Shown here one piece after another: positions 34,975 through 43,921 of a DNA stretch of 64,000 nucleotides. The stretch is from Streptomyces corynorhini. Its GTDB lineage: Bacteria > Actinomycetota > Actinomycetes > Streptomycetales > Streptomycetaceae. Both the position numbers and the translations under genes were made by a program. Every line of letters begins with the position of its first letter. Within the stretch, counting starts at the first letter, position 1. The DNA is taken from contig NZ_QQNA01000031.1 of the NCBI RefSeq assembly GCF_003346515.1, positions 17,926 through 81,925 of the forward strand. The letters are read 5' to 3'. The notes below the pieces were generated by a model that saw only the letters and a program-made list of their open reading frames with translations, ran no database searches and was not told the origin of the DNA.

Positions 34975-35895
34975 TCAGCGGTCGGCGGCGCGCCGGCCCC
35001 ACGACGTGCCCGCCAGGACGAGGGCGCCGCCGAGCAGCCCGGCCGCGCCCAGCCGCTCGCCGCCGATGGCGATCCCGACCGCCGCCGCCCACAGCGGTTC
35101 CGTACCGAGCAGCAGGCTGACCCGGGACGGCGAGGTGCGGCGGACCGCCCACATCTGGACGGCGAACGCGACCAGCGTGCAGAAGACCGTCAGGAAGAGC
35201 AGCGCCGCCCACTCCCGCACCCCGAACCCGGCGGCCACCGTCCACGGCGCCGGGCCGCCGCCGGGCAGCGCGGCCAGTACGGCGAACACCGCGACGGCGC
35301 CGCCGAGCTGAACGGTGGTCAGCGACAGCGAGTCCGCGCCCCGCACCGCCCGGCTCCGCGACATCACCAGCACATGCGCGGTACGGGCCAGCGCGGCCAG
35401 CAGCATCAGCAGATCACCCGTCGAGGGCGCGGTGAACCCGCCGCTCTGTGTCAGCAGGACCACCCCCGCGACCGACAGACCGGCCGCCGCGACGAACGAG
35501 GCGGGCGGCCTGGTCCGGGTGACGGCGGCCTCCGCGAGTGGCGTGAAGATCATGGTCAGGCTGATGATCAGCCCGGCGTTGGTCGCCGACGTGTGCACGA
35601 CGCCGTACGTCTCCAGCAGGAAGATCCCGCTCAGCACCAGCCCGAGCGCCCCGGCACCGCGCCACTGCGCCGCGCTCAGCGTCCGCAGCCCACGCCACCC
35701 GGCCACCACCAGTACCGGCAGCACCACCGCGAAGCGCAGCACCAGCACGGCGAGCACCGTATGCCCCGTGGTGATGCCCTTCGCGGTCAGATAGCTGGCG
35801 CCCCAGACCACCGCGACCAGCAGGACCGGCAGATCGGTCGACCAGGCCCGGCGCGGCACGGGCAGGGACACGGAGGAGGCGGCGAGCGACGACAT
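34975..35895 (-). CDS. EamA/DMT family transporter
   Basis: A 306-residue membrane protein with ten hydrophobic segments arranged as two EamA repeats (VVWGASYLTAKGITTG in the first, VFCTLVAFAVQMWAVRRTSPSRVSLLLGTEPLWAA in the second). Members export metabolites or drugs. Start at MSSLAASS chosen over an Arg-rich extension. Convergent with terB. Substrate unknown. Confidence 0.85.
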   Translation of the reverse strand: MSSLAASSVSLPVPRRAWSTDLPVLLVAVVWGASYLTAKGITTGHTVLAVLVLRFAVVLPVLVVAGWRGLRTLSAAQWRGAGALGLVLSGIFLLETYGVVHTSATNAGLIISLTMIFTPLAEAAVTRTRPPASFVAAAGLSVAGVVLLTQSGGFTAPSTGDLLMLLAALARTAHVLVMSRSRAVRGADSLSLTTVQLGGAVAVFAVLAALPGGGPAPWTVAAGFGVREWAALLFLTVFCTLVAFAVQMWAVRRTSPSRVSLLLGTEPLWAAAVGIAIGGERLGAAGLLGGALVLAGTSWGRRAADR

Positions 35896-36020
35896 CGGGG
35901 ACGGTCTCCATCGGGTGCGAGGGGCCACGGGGCTGCGGAGACGGCGGCGGCTCGCGCGGAAGCGATCACCGTACCCGCGTACGTCCCGCGCGGGAAGCCA
36001 CGTGCCTCAAGGGCCGTCGC

Positions 36021-36905
36021 TCAGCGGCCCCCGGCGCCACCGGCCGGACCGGGCCCCGCCTCCTCCGGGGGCCGCCGCCCGAGCCGCAGCCGGGTGCGGT
36101 GATCGTGGTAGAGGCGCCCGACGAGCGCGCCGCCGTACACGACGAAGCCCACCCCGACGAGCCAGGACTGGAGCACCAGCACCGTCCCGAACGGCCCGTA
36201 CGTGACGGCGTTCGAGGCGATCAGCGGGGAGAAGACGACCCGGGAGAAGAACCGCAGCCCGAGCAGGCCCAGCGCGATCGCCACGGCGCCCGGCAGCAGG
36301 GCCCGCCAGCGGACCCGGCCCGCGAGCAGGACGTGCTGGGACCACCAGAAGAAGAGGAACGTGCCGACCAGGTCGCCGATCGTGGCGAGCACCAGCGTGA
36401 ACGCCGAGTCGGAGGTGACTGGCGTGTTCACGAAGACGAGCAGGAAGACGACGAGGACCGCGAGCCACAGCACATGGCGCCACATGGTGTGCCAGCGGGC
36501 CGTCGGCAGCTCCCAGACCCGCTCGTACCCCGTCTGCACCGCGCCCCCGAACGTCAGACCGAACGCGGCGAGCGCGGCGAGCCCGAGCGCCGTGGTGCGC
36601 TGCAGCGCCTGCCCCGGTCTGCCGAACAGCTGCTGGATCTCGCCCTGCGACGCCGCCGAGACCCCCAGCCCCTGCCCCAGCCAGCGGGCGAAGCCGTGGC
36701 CGCTCGCCGGGTCCGCCGCCGCGACCAGGATCAGCAGGGGCACCAGCGTCAGAAAGCCGAGCGCGGCGAAGCTCATGGCCCGGTGCATCAGCTCCATGTC
36801 GCGCCCGCGGTTCCAGGTGAGTACGGCGGGCGCGACCACGGCCTCGTGGAACAGGCTCCGCGACCGGCGCCCGCTCCCCGGCGTACCGAAACGCTTTCGG
36901 GTCAT
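36021..36905 (-). CDS. YihY/virulence factor BrkB family membrane protein
   Basis: A 294-residue six-helix inner-membrane protein, historically misnamed ribonuclease BN. Markers are HRAMSFAALGFLTLVPLLILVAA, GLTFGGAVQTGYERVWELP and the final AVTYGPFGTVLVLQSWLVGVGFVVYGGALVGRLY. No RNase motif. Function unknown; some homologues influence membrane or stress traits. Confidence 0.85.
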   Translation of the reverse strand: MTRKRFGTPGSGRRSRSLFHEAVVAPAVLTWNRGRDMELMHRAMSFAALGFLTLVPLLILVAAADPASGHGFARWLGQGLGVSAASQGEIQQLFGRPGQALQRTTALGLAALAAFGLTFGGAVQTGYERVWELPTARWHTMWRHVLWLAVLVVFLLVFVNTPVTSDSAFTLVLATIGDLVGTFLFFWWSQHVLLAGRVRWRALLPGAVAIALGLLGLRFFSRVVFSPLIASNAVTYGPFGTVLVLQSWLVGVGFVVYGGALVGRLYHDHRTRLRLGRRPPEEAGPGPAGGAGGR

Positions 36906-37118
36906 GTCTCGTCTACTACCCCACGGGGACCCCGCGTCCCGGGACGGGCCCCCGGATGGGCGTGCCGCCGCGGGCGCCGCGGTCCGTCGACCGGGTCGGG
37001 CGGGCCCTGTCAGTTCCGTACGGACAGGCTCCTGTCGTCGGCGGTCGTACGGGACGGGGCACCGGCGAAACCGCCCCCCTCGGAACGCGGCGTCCCACGC
37101 GGCGTCGTACCTCTCTGA

Positions 37119-37380
37119 CTGTCGCGTCGGATGTGCACGAACATCCTGGGCACCGTGGATCCCCCGACGACCGCCTCGGCCACCACGTACTTCGCGACGT
37201 ACCGGGTGCACGGCTACCGGGTCGGCACGGTGCCGACCCGGTAGCCGGCCTATGTCGGCCTATGTCGGCCATGACCAGGTCACTTTCCGCGTGGAGGACA
37301 GCCGTTGGCGCCTCGCGACCCGGACGACCTTCCCGCCGTTCGGGGGAGGTACGGAGCGGCTCACCGCTCCCTCCTCCTGA
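37119..37380 (+). pseudogene. NTF2/SnoaL-like protein remnant with nonsense and frameshift
   Basis: Frame from 37131 reads MCTNILGTVDPPTTASATTY then FATYRVHGYRVGTVPTR and stops at TAG 37242-37244. Directly after, the 10-bp unit TATGTCGGCC occurs twice (37251-37260, 37261-37270). Removing one copy joins the frame to GHDQVTFRVEDSRWRLATRT and on to a TGA at 37380. The combined order resembles the C-terminal half of an NTF2/SnoaL-like enzyme. The 5' half is absent: the frame closes at a TGA at 37116. So it has lost its start, gained a stop and been frameshifted. Confidence 0.75.
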
Positions 37381-38541
37381 TCACGCGATCTTCTCCTCGC
37401 CGTGGCCGTCGATCCGGGGAGACGGCTCGTTGACGTTGTCCGGGGTGACGGGACGGCGGCGCGACAGCGCCCGGAGGCACGTGGTGGTCGTCAGCGTGAC
37501 GATCACCACCAGGGCCACTCCCCAGTCCCCGCATTCGATGGTCCACGCCGCGATCCCGCCCAGCACCGCCGCCGCAGGCAGGGTCAGGGTCCACGACAGG
37601 GCGATGCGTCCTGCGACGTTCCACCGCACCCGTGCCCGCCCGCGTCCGAGCCCCCCGCCGAGGATGCTGCCGGTGCACACCTGCGTGGTGGACAGGGGAA
37701 AGCCCAGGTGCGACGAGACGAGGATCACCGACGCGGAACCGGCCTCGGCGGCGAAGCCCTGAGGGGCTTCGATATCGGTCAGCCCGCGGCCCACGGTCCG
37801 GATGATCCGCCAGCCGCCGGCGTAGGTGCCCAGGGAGATCGCGGCGCCCGCGCAGAGGACCACCCACCAGGGCGGCCCGGCCCCGTGGCCGAGGATTCCG
37901 GCGGAGATGAGCGCCAGAGTGATGACCCCCATGGTCTTCTGCGCGTCGTTGGTGCCGTGGGCCAGCGCCACCAGGGACGCCGACCCGATCTGCCCCACGC
38001 GGAACCCCCGCCCGAGGCCGGTCCTGCTCGCTCCCCGGGCGAGGGCGTAGGCGACCCGGACGGCCGACAGCGCCACCACGCAGGCGATGACGGGGGAGAC
38101 GACCGCGGGTACCACGACCTTCCCCATGATCTCGCCGACCCGGAGGGCGGAGCCCCCGGCGCCCGCCCAGACCGCCCCGATCAGGCCGCCCAGAAGCGCG
38201 TGCGTGGAACTCGACGGCAGCCCCAGGAACCATGTGGCCACATTCCACAGGATCGCGCCGATGAGACCCGCGAAGATCATCGACAGAGTGATCCTGCTGT
38301 CGTCGACGATGCCGCCGGAAATGGTCTCCGCCACCCGCACGGAGAGGAAGGCCCCGGCCAGGTTCAGCGCACCGGCGATCGCTACGGCGAGCCGTGGTGA
38401 CAGCGCGCCCGTGGCGATGGACGTCGCCATCGCGTTGGCCGTGTCGTGGAATCCGTTGGTGAAGTCGAAAGCCAGTGCCGTGATGACCACGAGCACGAGG
38501 AAGACAGTGACCGAGCCCAAACGGACCTCCCGCGCCGACAT
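37381..38541 (-). CDS. pit: Low-affinity inorganic phosphate transporter (PiT family)
   Basis: A 386-residue permease importing phosphate with protons or as metal complexes. Both PiT signatures are present: FDFTNGFHDTANAMATSI near the N-terminus and LVALAHGTNDAQKTMGVITLAL in the second half. About ten membrane segments. No phoU-like (DUF47) partner gene is adjacent in this window, unlike many Streptomyces pit genes. Confidence 0.93.
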   Translation of the reverse strand: MSAREVRLGSVTVFLVLVVITALAFDFTNGFHDTANAMATSIATGALSPRLAVAIAGALNLAGAFLSVRVAETISGGIVDDSRITLSMIFAGLIGAILWNVATWFLGLPSSSTHALLGGLIGAVWAGAGGSALRVGEIMGKVVVPAVVSPVIACVVALSAVRVAYALARGASRTGLGRGFRVGQIGSASLVALAHGTNDAQKTMGVITLALISAGILGHGAGPPWWVVLCAGAAISLGTYAGGWRIIRTVGRGLTDIEAPQGFAAEAGSASVILVSSHLGFPLSTTQVCTGSILGGGLGRGRARVRWNVAGRIALSWTLTLPAAAVLGGIAAWTIECGDWGVALVVIVTLTTTTCLRALSRRRPVTPDNVNEPSPRIDGHGEEKIA

Positions 38542-38706
38542 CCAGCGCCGGGCCGGATTCCACCTGATTGCACCGTGGACGTCATGGTAAGTCGGGATAT
38601 GGGACGAAAAGGGCAGTTGGCGCGCGGTTCGCGGGGCGTTCTCGGTGAACGGCGGAACGTGTGCGGCGCACGGTGTGCGGGCTGCCGGTCCTGTCCGGAG
38701 CCCGCC

Positions 38707-38760
38707 CGTTCGGTGCGTTCGGCCCGTTCGGTGCGTTCGGCTCGTTCAGTCCGTTCGGCC
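38707..38760. repeat. Six 9-bp tandem units (CGTTCGGTG-like)
   Basis: Units starting CGTTC at 38707, 38716, 38725, 38734, 38743 and 38752 with small variations, in the gap between the PRC-barrel gene and the phosphate transporter. No coding role seen. Confidence 0.85.
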
Positions 38761-38778
38761 TCTAGGACCTGCTCCGGG

Positions 38779-39135
38779 TCAGCGGCGGCCGAGGCGCCGT
38801 TCGCCGTTGGCGCCCGTCGCGTAGGGCAGTCCGTAGTGCGCGAAGACCGCAGGCTCGTCCGTCGCGAGCAACTCGCCGTCGAGGTCGATCGACGGGGCCT
38901 CCTTGGCGAGCTTCTTGTCCCAGACGACCTTCAGATATCCGGGACCCACCGTGGCGTCGGCCAGCGGGACGAAGATCAGCCGCCGTTGGGTGGGCAGACC
39001 GATGGTGACGGTCGCGAACGACGGAGTGTCGGTCGCCGTGTCGACGTACACCGCCTCCAGCGAGCCGATCTTCTTCTTCTCGGAGTCGACCACATCATGG
39101 CCCCGCCACTCCCGGATGTCTTCGGCCTCGAACAT
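38779..39135 (-). CDS. PRC-barrel domain protein
   Basis: A 118-residue soluble protein: FEAEDIREWRGHDVVDSEKKKIGSLEAVYVDT is the PRC-barrel strand pattern known from RimM and photosynthetic reaction centre H subunits. Short basic tail (GERRLGRR). Start has AAGGCGG upstream. Common in Streptomyces, role unknown. Confidence 0.85.
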   Translation of the reverse strand: MFEAEDIREWRGHDVVDSEKKKIGSLEAVYVDTATDTPSFATVTIGLPTQRRLIFVPLADATVGPGYLKVVWDKKLAKEAPSIDLDGELLATDEPAVFAHYGLPYATGANGERRLGRR

Positions 39136-39349
39136 GAGCTTCCGCCTTTTGTCTGCTGAAATCCGCCGGGTGGTACGACCGGGTGGGCGGCGATGCCGCC
39201 GGTCCTCGGCTACCCGATTTCCCGGAGAGTACCCGGCCGGGCGCGCACCTCCGTGAAACCGGGCCGCGACGCGGCACGGTCTGTCGTGGTGTCACGCCAG
39301 GGGCGAAAAACACTGGTGGCGGGGGAGTGTGCGAGGGCATCCTGTGCCC

Positions 39350-39838
39350 ATGTTGATCAGAGAAGCCACCGCCGAGGACTGGCCCGCCATCTGGCCCTTC
39401 TTCCAGCGGATCGTCGCCGACGGTGAGACCTTCACCTATCCGGTCGACGTGACCGAGACGCTGGGCCGTGACCTGTGGATGCAGAACGCGCCCCACCGCA
39501 CCGTCGTCGCGGTCGACGACGCCGGGGCGGTCATGGGTACGGGCAAGATGAACGCCAATCACATGGGCAACGGCTCGCACATCGCGGGCGCGAGCTACAT
39601 GGTCGACCCGGCGTACGCGGGGCGCGGCGTGGGCCGGGCCCTGTGCGCGTACTCGATCGAGTGGGCCCGCGTGGCCGGTTTCCGCGCGATGCAGTTCAAC
39701 GCCGTCGTGGAGACCAACACCCACGCGCTGAAGCTGTACGAGTCGCTCGGCTTCGAGGTGATCGGCACCCTGCCGGAGGGCTTCCGCCACCCGACGGAGG
39801 GCTATGTGGGGCTGCGCATCCTGCACCTCAGGCTCTGA
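39350..39838 (+). CDS. GNAT family N-acetyltransferase
   Basis: A 162-residue acetyltransferase. Begins LIREATAEDWPAIWPFFQRI; acetyl-CoA site ASYMVDPAYAGRGVGRALCAYS (the R/Q-x-x-G-x-G/A motif), then QFNAVVETNTHALKLYESLGFEVIGTLPEGF. Resembles the phosphinothricin-acetyltransferase-like subgroup, but substrate is not established. A GTG 21 bases earlier is possible. Confidence 0.9.
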   Translation: MLIREATAEDWPAIWPFFQRIVADGETFTYPVDVTETLGRDLWMQNAPHRTVVAVDDAGAVMGTGKMNANHMGNGSHIAGASYMVDPAYAGRGVGRALCAYSIEWARVAGFRAMQFNAVVETNTHALKLYESLGFEVIGTLPEGFRHPTEGYVGLRILHLRL

Positions 39839-39898
39839 AGTCCGCGCGTCCGCGGTCCGCGGGTCCGCGGGTTGCCCCTTCCGCGGCGCTCACCGCCC

Positions 39899-39978
39899 GG
39901 CCGCCTGCCCGGAGTCCCGGCTCGCCCTGCCGGGCACCGGCCGCCTGCCCGGAGTCCCGGCCCGCCCTGCCGGAGTCC
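39899..39978. repeat. Two 40-bp direct repeats downstream of the VOC gene
   Basis: GGCCGCCTGCCCGGAGTCCC heads both 39899-39938 and 39939-39978; the two 40-base units differ by a few bases. A shorter CGCGGGTCCG repeat precedes them (39845-39872). The region separates the convergent GNAT and VOC genes. Confidence 0.8.
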
Positions 39979-39981
39979 CGG

Positions 39982-40353
39982 TCAGCGGTCCTGGAGCACG
40001 GACAGCACATTGCCCGCCGGGTCGGTGAACCAGGCGATGTAGGGGCCACCGCCCCGGAAGATCCCCTTCTCGTCCGCCTCCATTCCGGGGTAGCGCTCGA
40101 AACGCACCCCCTTGCCGCCCAGCTCCTCGACCGCCGCGTCGATGTCGTCCACCGGGAAGTTGAGGACGGTGAACGACGCCGGGGTGTGATGGGGCTTGGG
40201 GTAGACGAGCACGACGGCGCCGCTGCCCAGCCGCAGCCGCAGCAGTCCGTGCTCCTCGGACACCTCCAGCCCGAGCGTCCCGGTGTAGAACCGCCGGGCC
40301 TTCTCGATGTCGTCCACGGCGAATCCGCTGAACGCCTTGCTCTCGCCGAACAT
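39982..40353 (-). CDS. Glyoxalase/VOC superfamily protein
   Basis: A 123-residue vicinal-oxygen-chelate fold protein: [23 protein letters not shown], then [30 protein letters not shown] and [20 protein letters not shown]. Metal ligand positions are only partly conserved, so a binding or resistance role is possible. ATG 40353 follows GAAGGAG. Confidence 0.87.
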   Translation of the reverse strand: MFGESKAFSGFAVDDIEKARRFYTGTLGLEVSEEHGLLRLRLGSGAVVLVYPKPHHTPASFTVLNFPVDDIDAAVEELGGKGVRFERYPGMEADEKGIFRGGGPYIAWFTDPAGNVLSVLQDR

Positions 40354-40437
40354 GGCAGCTCCTTCTCTCGTGTGGTTCCACAGGGGTAGACGGCCGCCGG
40401 GTCCCGGACTCATCGGACCGCCCGGCGGCGCGCGTGT

Positions 40438-41082
40438 TCACCGTCTGGCGACCAGGGGGCGCAGCCGGGTCTCCCGCAGCCGTCCCGCCAGCGGCGCGGC
40501 GCGCCGGGCGGCGACCATCAGCGGCCAGGACACCAGGACCCCCACCACCAGCCCCAGAGCCACGTCGTGCGGATAGTGCACCCCCACCCACACCCGCGAC
40601 GCCGCCATCAGCAGCGCGGCGGGGACGGCGAGGGCCGCGAGGCGGCGGTCGGTGCAGAGCAGCACCGTCGCGGCCGCCGCCGCGATGACGGCGTGATTGC
40701 TCGGCAGCGACCAGTCGCCGAGCGCGGGACACGCCTCCACGGTCACCACGTGCAGCGTCTGGCACGGGCGCCGCTCGCGCAGGAGCGACTTGGCCACGCT
40801 GCTGACGGCGAAGGCGACGAGCACCACCGCGGGCGCCGTCAGCGCCAGCATCGCGCGCGCCGGGCCCCCGGCGTCCCGCGTCGCCGAGGCGGGCGGCCGG
40901 GCGCGCCACCACCCGGCCAGCAGCAGCGCGCCGAACAGCGCGAGCCCGTAGGCCGACCAGAGGGAGACCATGGTGTCCAGCGGACCGGGGGAGCGGTGCG
41001 CCAGCTCCGTGACCGCGCTGTACAGGCCGTCGTCGAACCAGTGGTCGTCGCCGAGGAGCGCCGGGGCGCCGGTCGCCGTCAT
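40438..41082 (-). CDS. PAP2 family lipid phosphatase
   Basis: A 214-residue membrane phosphatase with the three PAP2 motifs: KSLLRERRPC, SLPSNHAVIA and SRVWVGVHYPHDVALG (catalytic His). About six membrane helices. ATG overlaps the DedA stop (ATGA). The pair suggests recycling of undecaprenyl or phosphatidyl phosphates: a flippase-like DedA plus a phosphatase. Confidence 0.9.
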   Translation of the reverse strand: MTATGAPALLGDDHWFDDGLYSAVTELAHRSPGPLDTMVSLWSAYGLALFGALLLAGWWRARPPASATRDAGGPARAMLALTAPAVVLVAFAVSSVAKSLLRERRPCQTLHVVTVEACPALGDWSLPSNHAVIAAAAATVLLCTDRRLAALAVPAALLMAASRVWVGVHYPHDVALGLVVGVLVSWPLMVAARRAAPLAGRLRETRLRPLVARR

Positions 41083-41759
41083 CGGGTGCCGCCCCGGGCG
41101 GCGCGGCGCGCACGCAGCAGTTCGAGCGCGAGGGGGAGCAGCGATACGGTCACCACGAGCGCGACGAGCGGCAGCAGGTACCGGTCGACGTTCGGTACGG
41201 ACGAGCCGAGCGCGTAGCCCGCGAGCACCAGCCCGACGGTCCACAGGGCGCCGCCGACGACCTGCCACAGGGCGAAGACGCGCGCCGGTACGTGCAGTGC
41301 CCCGGCCAGCGGGTTGAGCACGGTGCGCACGACGGGGACGAAGCGCGCGAGCACGATGGCCTTGGCGTGCCCGTACCGTTCGAGCAGTTCCTCGGCGCGC
41401 GCGGCGCCCTCGCGCAGTTTGCGGGCCCTGCCGCGCGCCAGCAGCGCCCGGCCGCCGCGCCGCCCGATCCAGAAACCGGTCTGCGCCCCCAGCAGCGCGC
41501 CGGCCACCGAGGCGAGCAGCACCTGGGGCAGCGCGAGGTGGACCGAGCCCCCGACGCCGGGGACGCAGAGCAGTCCGGCGGTGAACAGCAGCGAGTCGCC
41601 GGGGAGGAAGAAGCCGATCAGCAGGCCGGTCTCGGCGAAGAGGACGACGGCGATGCCGAGGGCACCGAAGGCGGCGAGCAGCGAGCCCGCGTCGAGGGGG
41701 TTCACGGCCTGCGGCATCGCCGCGAGCACGGATACGGCCATAAGTGGGGCTGCTCCCAT
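41079..41759 (-). CDS. DedA/VTT-domain membrane protein
   Basis: A 226-residue membrane protein of the DedA group: FAETGLLIGFFLPGDSLLFTAGLL, the ARFVPVVRTVLNPLAGALH motif with conserved Arg, and a short basic tail. DedA proteins act in undecaprenyl-phosphate recycling. Start 41759 or the Met at 41741, which has GGGAGC upstream. Divergent from the second blaI gene; coupled to the PAP2 gene. Confidence 0.88.
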   Translation of the reverse strand: MGAAPLMAVSVLAAMPQAVNPLDAGSLLAAFGALGIAVVLFAETGLLIGFFLPGDSLLFTAGLLCVPGVGGSVHLALPQVLLASVAGALLGAQTGFWIGRRGGRALLARGRARKLREGAARAEELLERYGHAKAIVLARFVPVVRTVLNPLAGALHVPARVFALWQVVGGALWTVGLVLAGYALGSSVPNVDRYLLPLVALVVTVSLLPLALELLRARRAARGGTR

Positions 41760-41794
41760 AATGGTGGGCAGGGGAAACCTGCATGACGATCCGA

Positions 41795-41833
41795 TTGACT
41801 ACAATTCTGTAGACGGTCTACTTCACTGTAGAC
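41795..41833. promoter_or_regulatory. Promoter and two BlaI-type operators of the second blaI-M56 pair
   Basis: CTACA-ATTC-TGTAG (41799-41812) and GTCTAC-TTCACT-GTAGAC (41816-41833) are palindromes with the TACA/TGTA-type core; the second has a wider spacer. TTGACT at 41795-41800 overlaps the first box and could be the -35. The boxes lie between the DedA gene and blaI, so may touch both. Confidence 0.75.
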
Positions 41834-41857
41834 GAAGGAAACGGGAGGGGCGTTCCC

Positions 41858-42247
41858 ATGGGCGACCGGAGCGCGGAACGGCGGCCGGCGGGGGAGCTGG
41901 AGGCCGGTGTACTGGCGGCCCTGTGGACGGCGGGCGAGCCGCTCACACCGGCCCGGGTGCAGCGGGCGCTCGGCGTGTCGCTCGCCCGCACCACGGTCAC
42001 CACGATCCTTTCGCGGCTCTACGAGAAGGGCAGCGTCGGCCGGGTGCGGGCGGGCCGGGGCTACGCCTACGCGCCGACCGAGGACGCCCCCGGGCTCACC
42101 GCCCGCCGGATGCACTCGGAGCTGGCGAAGGACGAGGACCGGGGCGCGGTGCTGGCCCGGTTCGTCTCCCAGCTCACCAACGAGGACGAGGCCCTGCTGC
42201 GCTCCCTGCTGGACGCCGGGGAGCTGGACGGCGGGGAGGACCGGTGA
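41858..42247 (+). CDS. BlaI/MecI family repressor, second copy
   Basis: A 129-residue winged-helix regulator: GELEAGVLAALWTAGEPLTPARVQRALGVSLARTTVTTILSRLYEKGSVGRVRAGRGYAYAPT. ATG follows GGGAGGGG. Shares layout with the protein at 32515-32976, including the C-terminal DEDRGAVLARFVSQLTNEDEALLRSLLDAGE. Overlaps the M56 gene by GTGA. Confidence 0.9.
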   Translation: MGDRSAERRPAGELEAGVLAALWTAGEPLTPARVQRALGVSLARTTVTTILSRLYEKGSVGRVRAGRGYAYAPTEDAPGLTARRMHSELAKDEDRGAVLARFVSQLTNEDEALLRSLLDAGELDGGEDR

Positions 42248-43191
42248 CGCTCCTCGTCTGGGTGCCGCTGCTGATGCCCTTCCTCGCGGTGCCCGCCGCC
42301 CGCCGGGTCGCCGCCGCCCTCGCGCCGCGCCACGCGGCCCGGCTGCTGACCGCCGTCGCGCTCACGCTGGCCGCCAGCAGTTCGGCCGCGCTGGCGCTGC
42401 TCGTCGTCCCGGGCGCGTCCTACCTGCCCGTCGTCGCCGTCCTCGGCGATCTGGCCGAACCGCTGACGGCGGGACCGCCCCTGGTCGCCGTGGCGCTCGC
42501 GCTGGGCGCGGGCGGCCTGCTGCTGTGGCGTACGGCGCTGGTGGCCGTCGCCGTGGTGCGCGAGCGCGCCGCGCTGCGCCGGGCCAGGGCCGCCGTCGCC
42601 GGTACCCGCGACGAACTGGCCGTCCTGCGGGACGCGCTGCCCGACGCGTACGCGCTGCCCGGCCGCCCCGGCCGCATCGTCGTCACCACCGGGATGCTGC
42701 GCGCCCTGGAGCCCGCCGAACGCGAGGCGCTCTTCGCGCACGAGCGCGCCCATCTGCGTGGCCGCCACCACCTCCTGCTCGTCCTGGCGGAGCTGGCCGC
42801 CCGCTGCCACCCCGCGCTGCGCGCGCTGCGCGACCCCCTCGCCTACGCGCTGGAGCGCGCCGCCGACGAGGCCGCGGCCACGGCCGTCGGCGACCGGCGG
42901 CTCGCGGCCCGCGCCATCGGCAGGGCCGCGCTCGCCACCAAGGCGCCCCTGCCCACCAGGCCGGGCGCGGTCCTCGCGGCGACGGCGGGGCCCGTGCCGC
43001 GCCGGGTCGCCGCGCTGCTGGACCCCGCCGCGGCGGCCCGGCCCACCCTGCCCCGCGCGGGCCGACTCGTCGCGGGCGTGCTGCTGGCCTCGCTGGTGGT
43101 CTCCGGCGCCACCGCGATCGGCGCGGCGGACGATCTGCACGCCCATATCGAGGTCGCCCAGGGGGAAACGACGGCGGACGCCGCCCGCTGA
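42244..43191 (+). CDS. M56 membrane metalloprotease, second copy
   Basis: A 315-residue membrane protease with LFAHERAHLRGRHH (HExxH) and ERAADEAAATAVG. Same domain plan as the copy at 31579-32511 (ALPGRPGRIVVTTGMLRALEPAEREALFAHE). GTG start overlaps the repressor stop. No extracellular sensor domain, so the signal is unknown. Confidence 0.87.
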   Translation: MTLLVWVPLLMPFLAVPAARRVAAALAPRHAARLLTAVALTLAASSSAALALLVVPGASYLPVVAVLGDLAEPLTAGPPLVAVALALGAGGLLLWRTALVAVAVVRERAALRRARAAVAGTRDELAVLRDALPDAYALPGRPGRIVVTTGMLRALEPAEREALFAHERAHLRGRHHLLLVLAELAARCHPALRALRDPLAYALERAADEAAATAVGDRRLAARAIGRAALATKAPLPTRPGAVLAATAGPVPRRVAALLDPAAAARPTLPRAGRLVAGVLLASLVVSGATAIGAADDLHAHIEVAQGETTADAAR

Positions 43192-43357
43192 CCTCCCGCT
43201 GTCGTTCTGTGTCGTCCACGGAAGTGCAGAGCATGCCGGGTCGGTGGACTTCGTCAGAACCGCCGGAGTCCCAACTCACCTTCACGGTGGAATCGCGCGA
43301 ACTCCGGAGGCTGACCTTCAAGAAGCCGACCGAGGAGGCCCTCGCCCGCAGAATGGG

Positions 43358-43831
43358 GTGCGGTCGCAGACGCGCCGTTACCCGCCCACGCAGTACACGA
43401 CCCGGGCCTCCGCCCAATACTTCCGGACCATCCTGGACTGGGCCGGCGAGGACAGCGACGACGAACGAAGGGTGCGGCGCATCATCGGTATCCCCGAACG
43501 CAAGGGGCTTCCTGACCGGGACATGTTCGCCTGGGCCCGTCAGCACTACGAGGACAGCGAGCACATCCTCAACTACGAGGCCAACGCGCCGCGGTGGACC
43601 GCGGCGGCCGACGGCCCGAACATGGCGCTGATCGACGACAGCCTGATGTTTCTGGCGTTCTCCGGCGGGCCACGTCAGAGGCTGAACGGCTTCTGTGCCG
43701 GGGATCCCGCGTTCATGACCTACTTCGCCTCGTACTTCGCCTCGTACTTCGACCAGCTCCGGGCGGCCGTCCAGCCGCTGGGCACCTACCTCGGCGAAGT
43801 GGACGGTGACCGCCCCGACAAGCCCGCGTAA
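43358..43831 (+). CDS. Unrecognised protein, possibly a 5'-frameshifted gene
   Basis: From a GTG at 43358 the frame gives 157 residues (QYFRTILDWAGEDSDDERRV, then IIGIPERKGLPDRDMFAWARQHYEDSEHIL), soluble and acidic. Just upstream, a different frame has coding-like composition (43269-43356: ESRELRRLTFKKPTEEALARRM), suggesting a lost frame connection. Start lacks a good ribosome site. A 12-bp duplication makes FASYFASYF near 43720-43750. I do not recognise the family. Confidence 0.45.
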   Translation: MRSQTRRYPPTQYTTRASAQYFRTILDWAGEDSDDERRVRRIIGIPERKGLPDRDMFAWARQHYEDSEHILNYEANAPRWTAAADGPNMALIDDSLMFLAFSGGPRQRLNGFCAGDPAFMTYFASYFASYFDQLRAAVQPLGTYLGEVDGDRPDKPA

Positions 43832-43875
43832 TCCCACCGGTCCGCGGCGGACCCGTCCCGGCGTGGTAGCTTGCT

Positions 43876-43898
43876 TTGCATGGTAGATGGTTATGCAA
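43876..43898. promoter_or_regulatory. Inverted repeat before the PadR gene, possible operator
   Basis: TTGCAT (43876-43881) and ATGCAA (43893-43898) form an inverted repeat with an 11-base spacer in an AT-rich patch. It covers an in-frame ATG at 43880, arguing that translation starts downstream at GTG 43922 and that this is the PadR operator. Confidence 0.55.
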
Positions 43899-43921
43899 GT
43901 ATCCCCGGGGCGGATGGCCGA

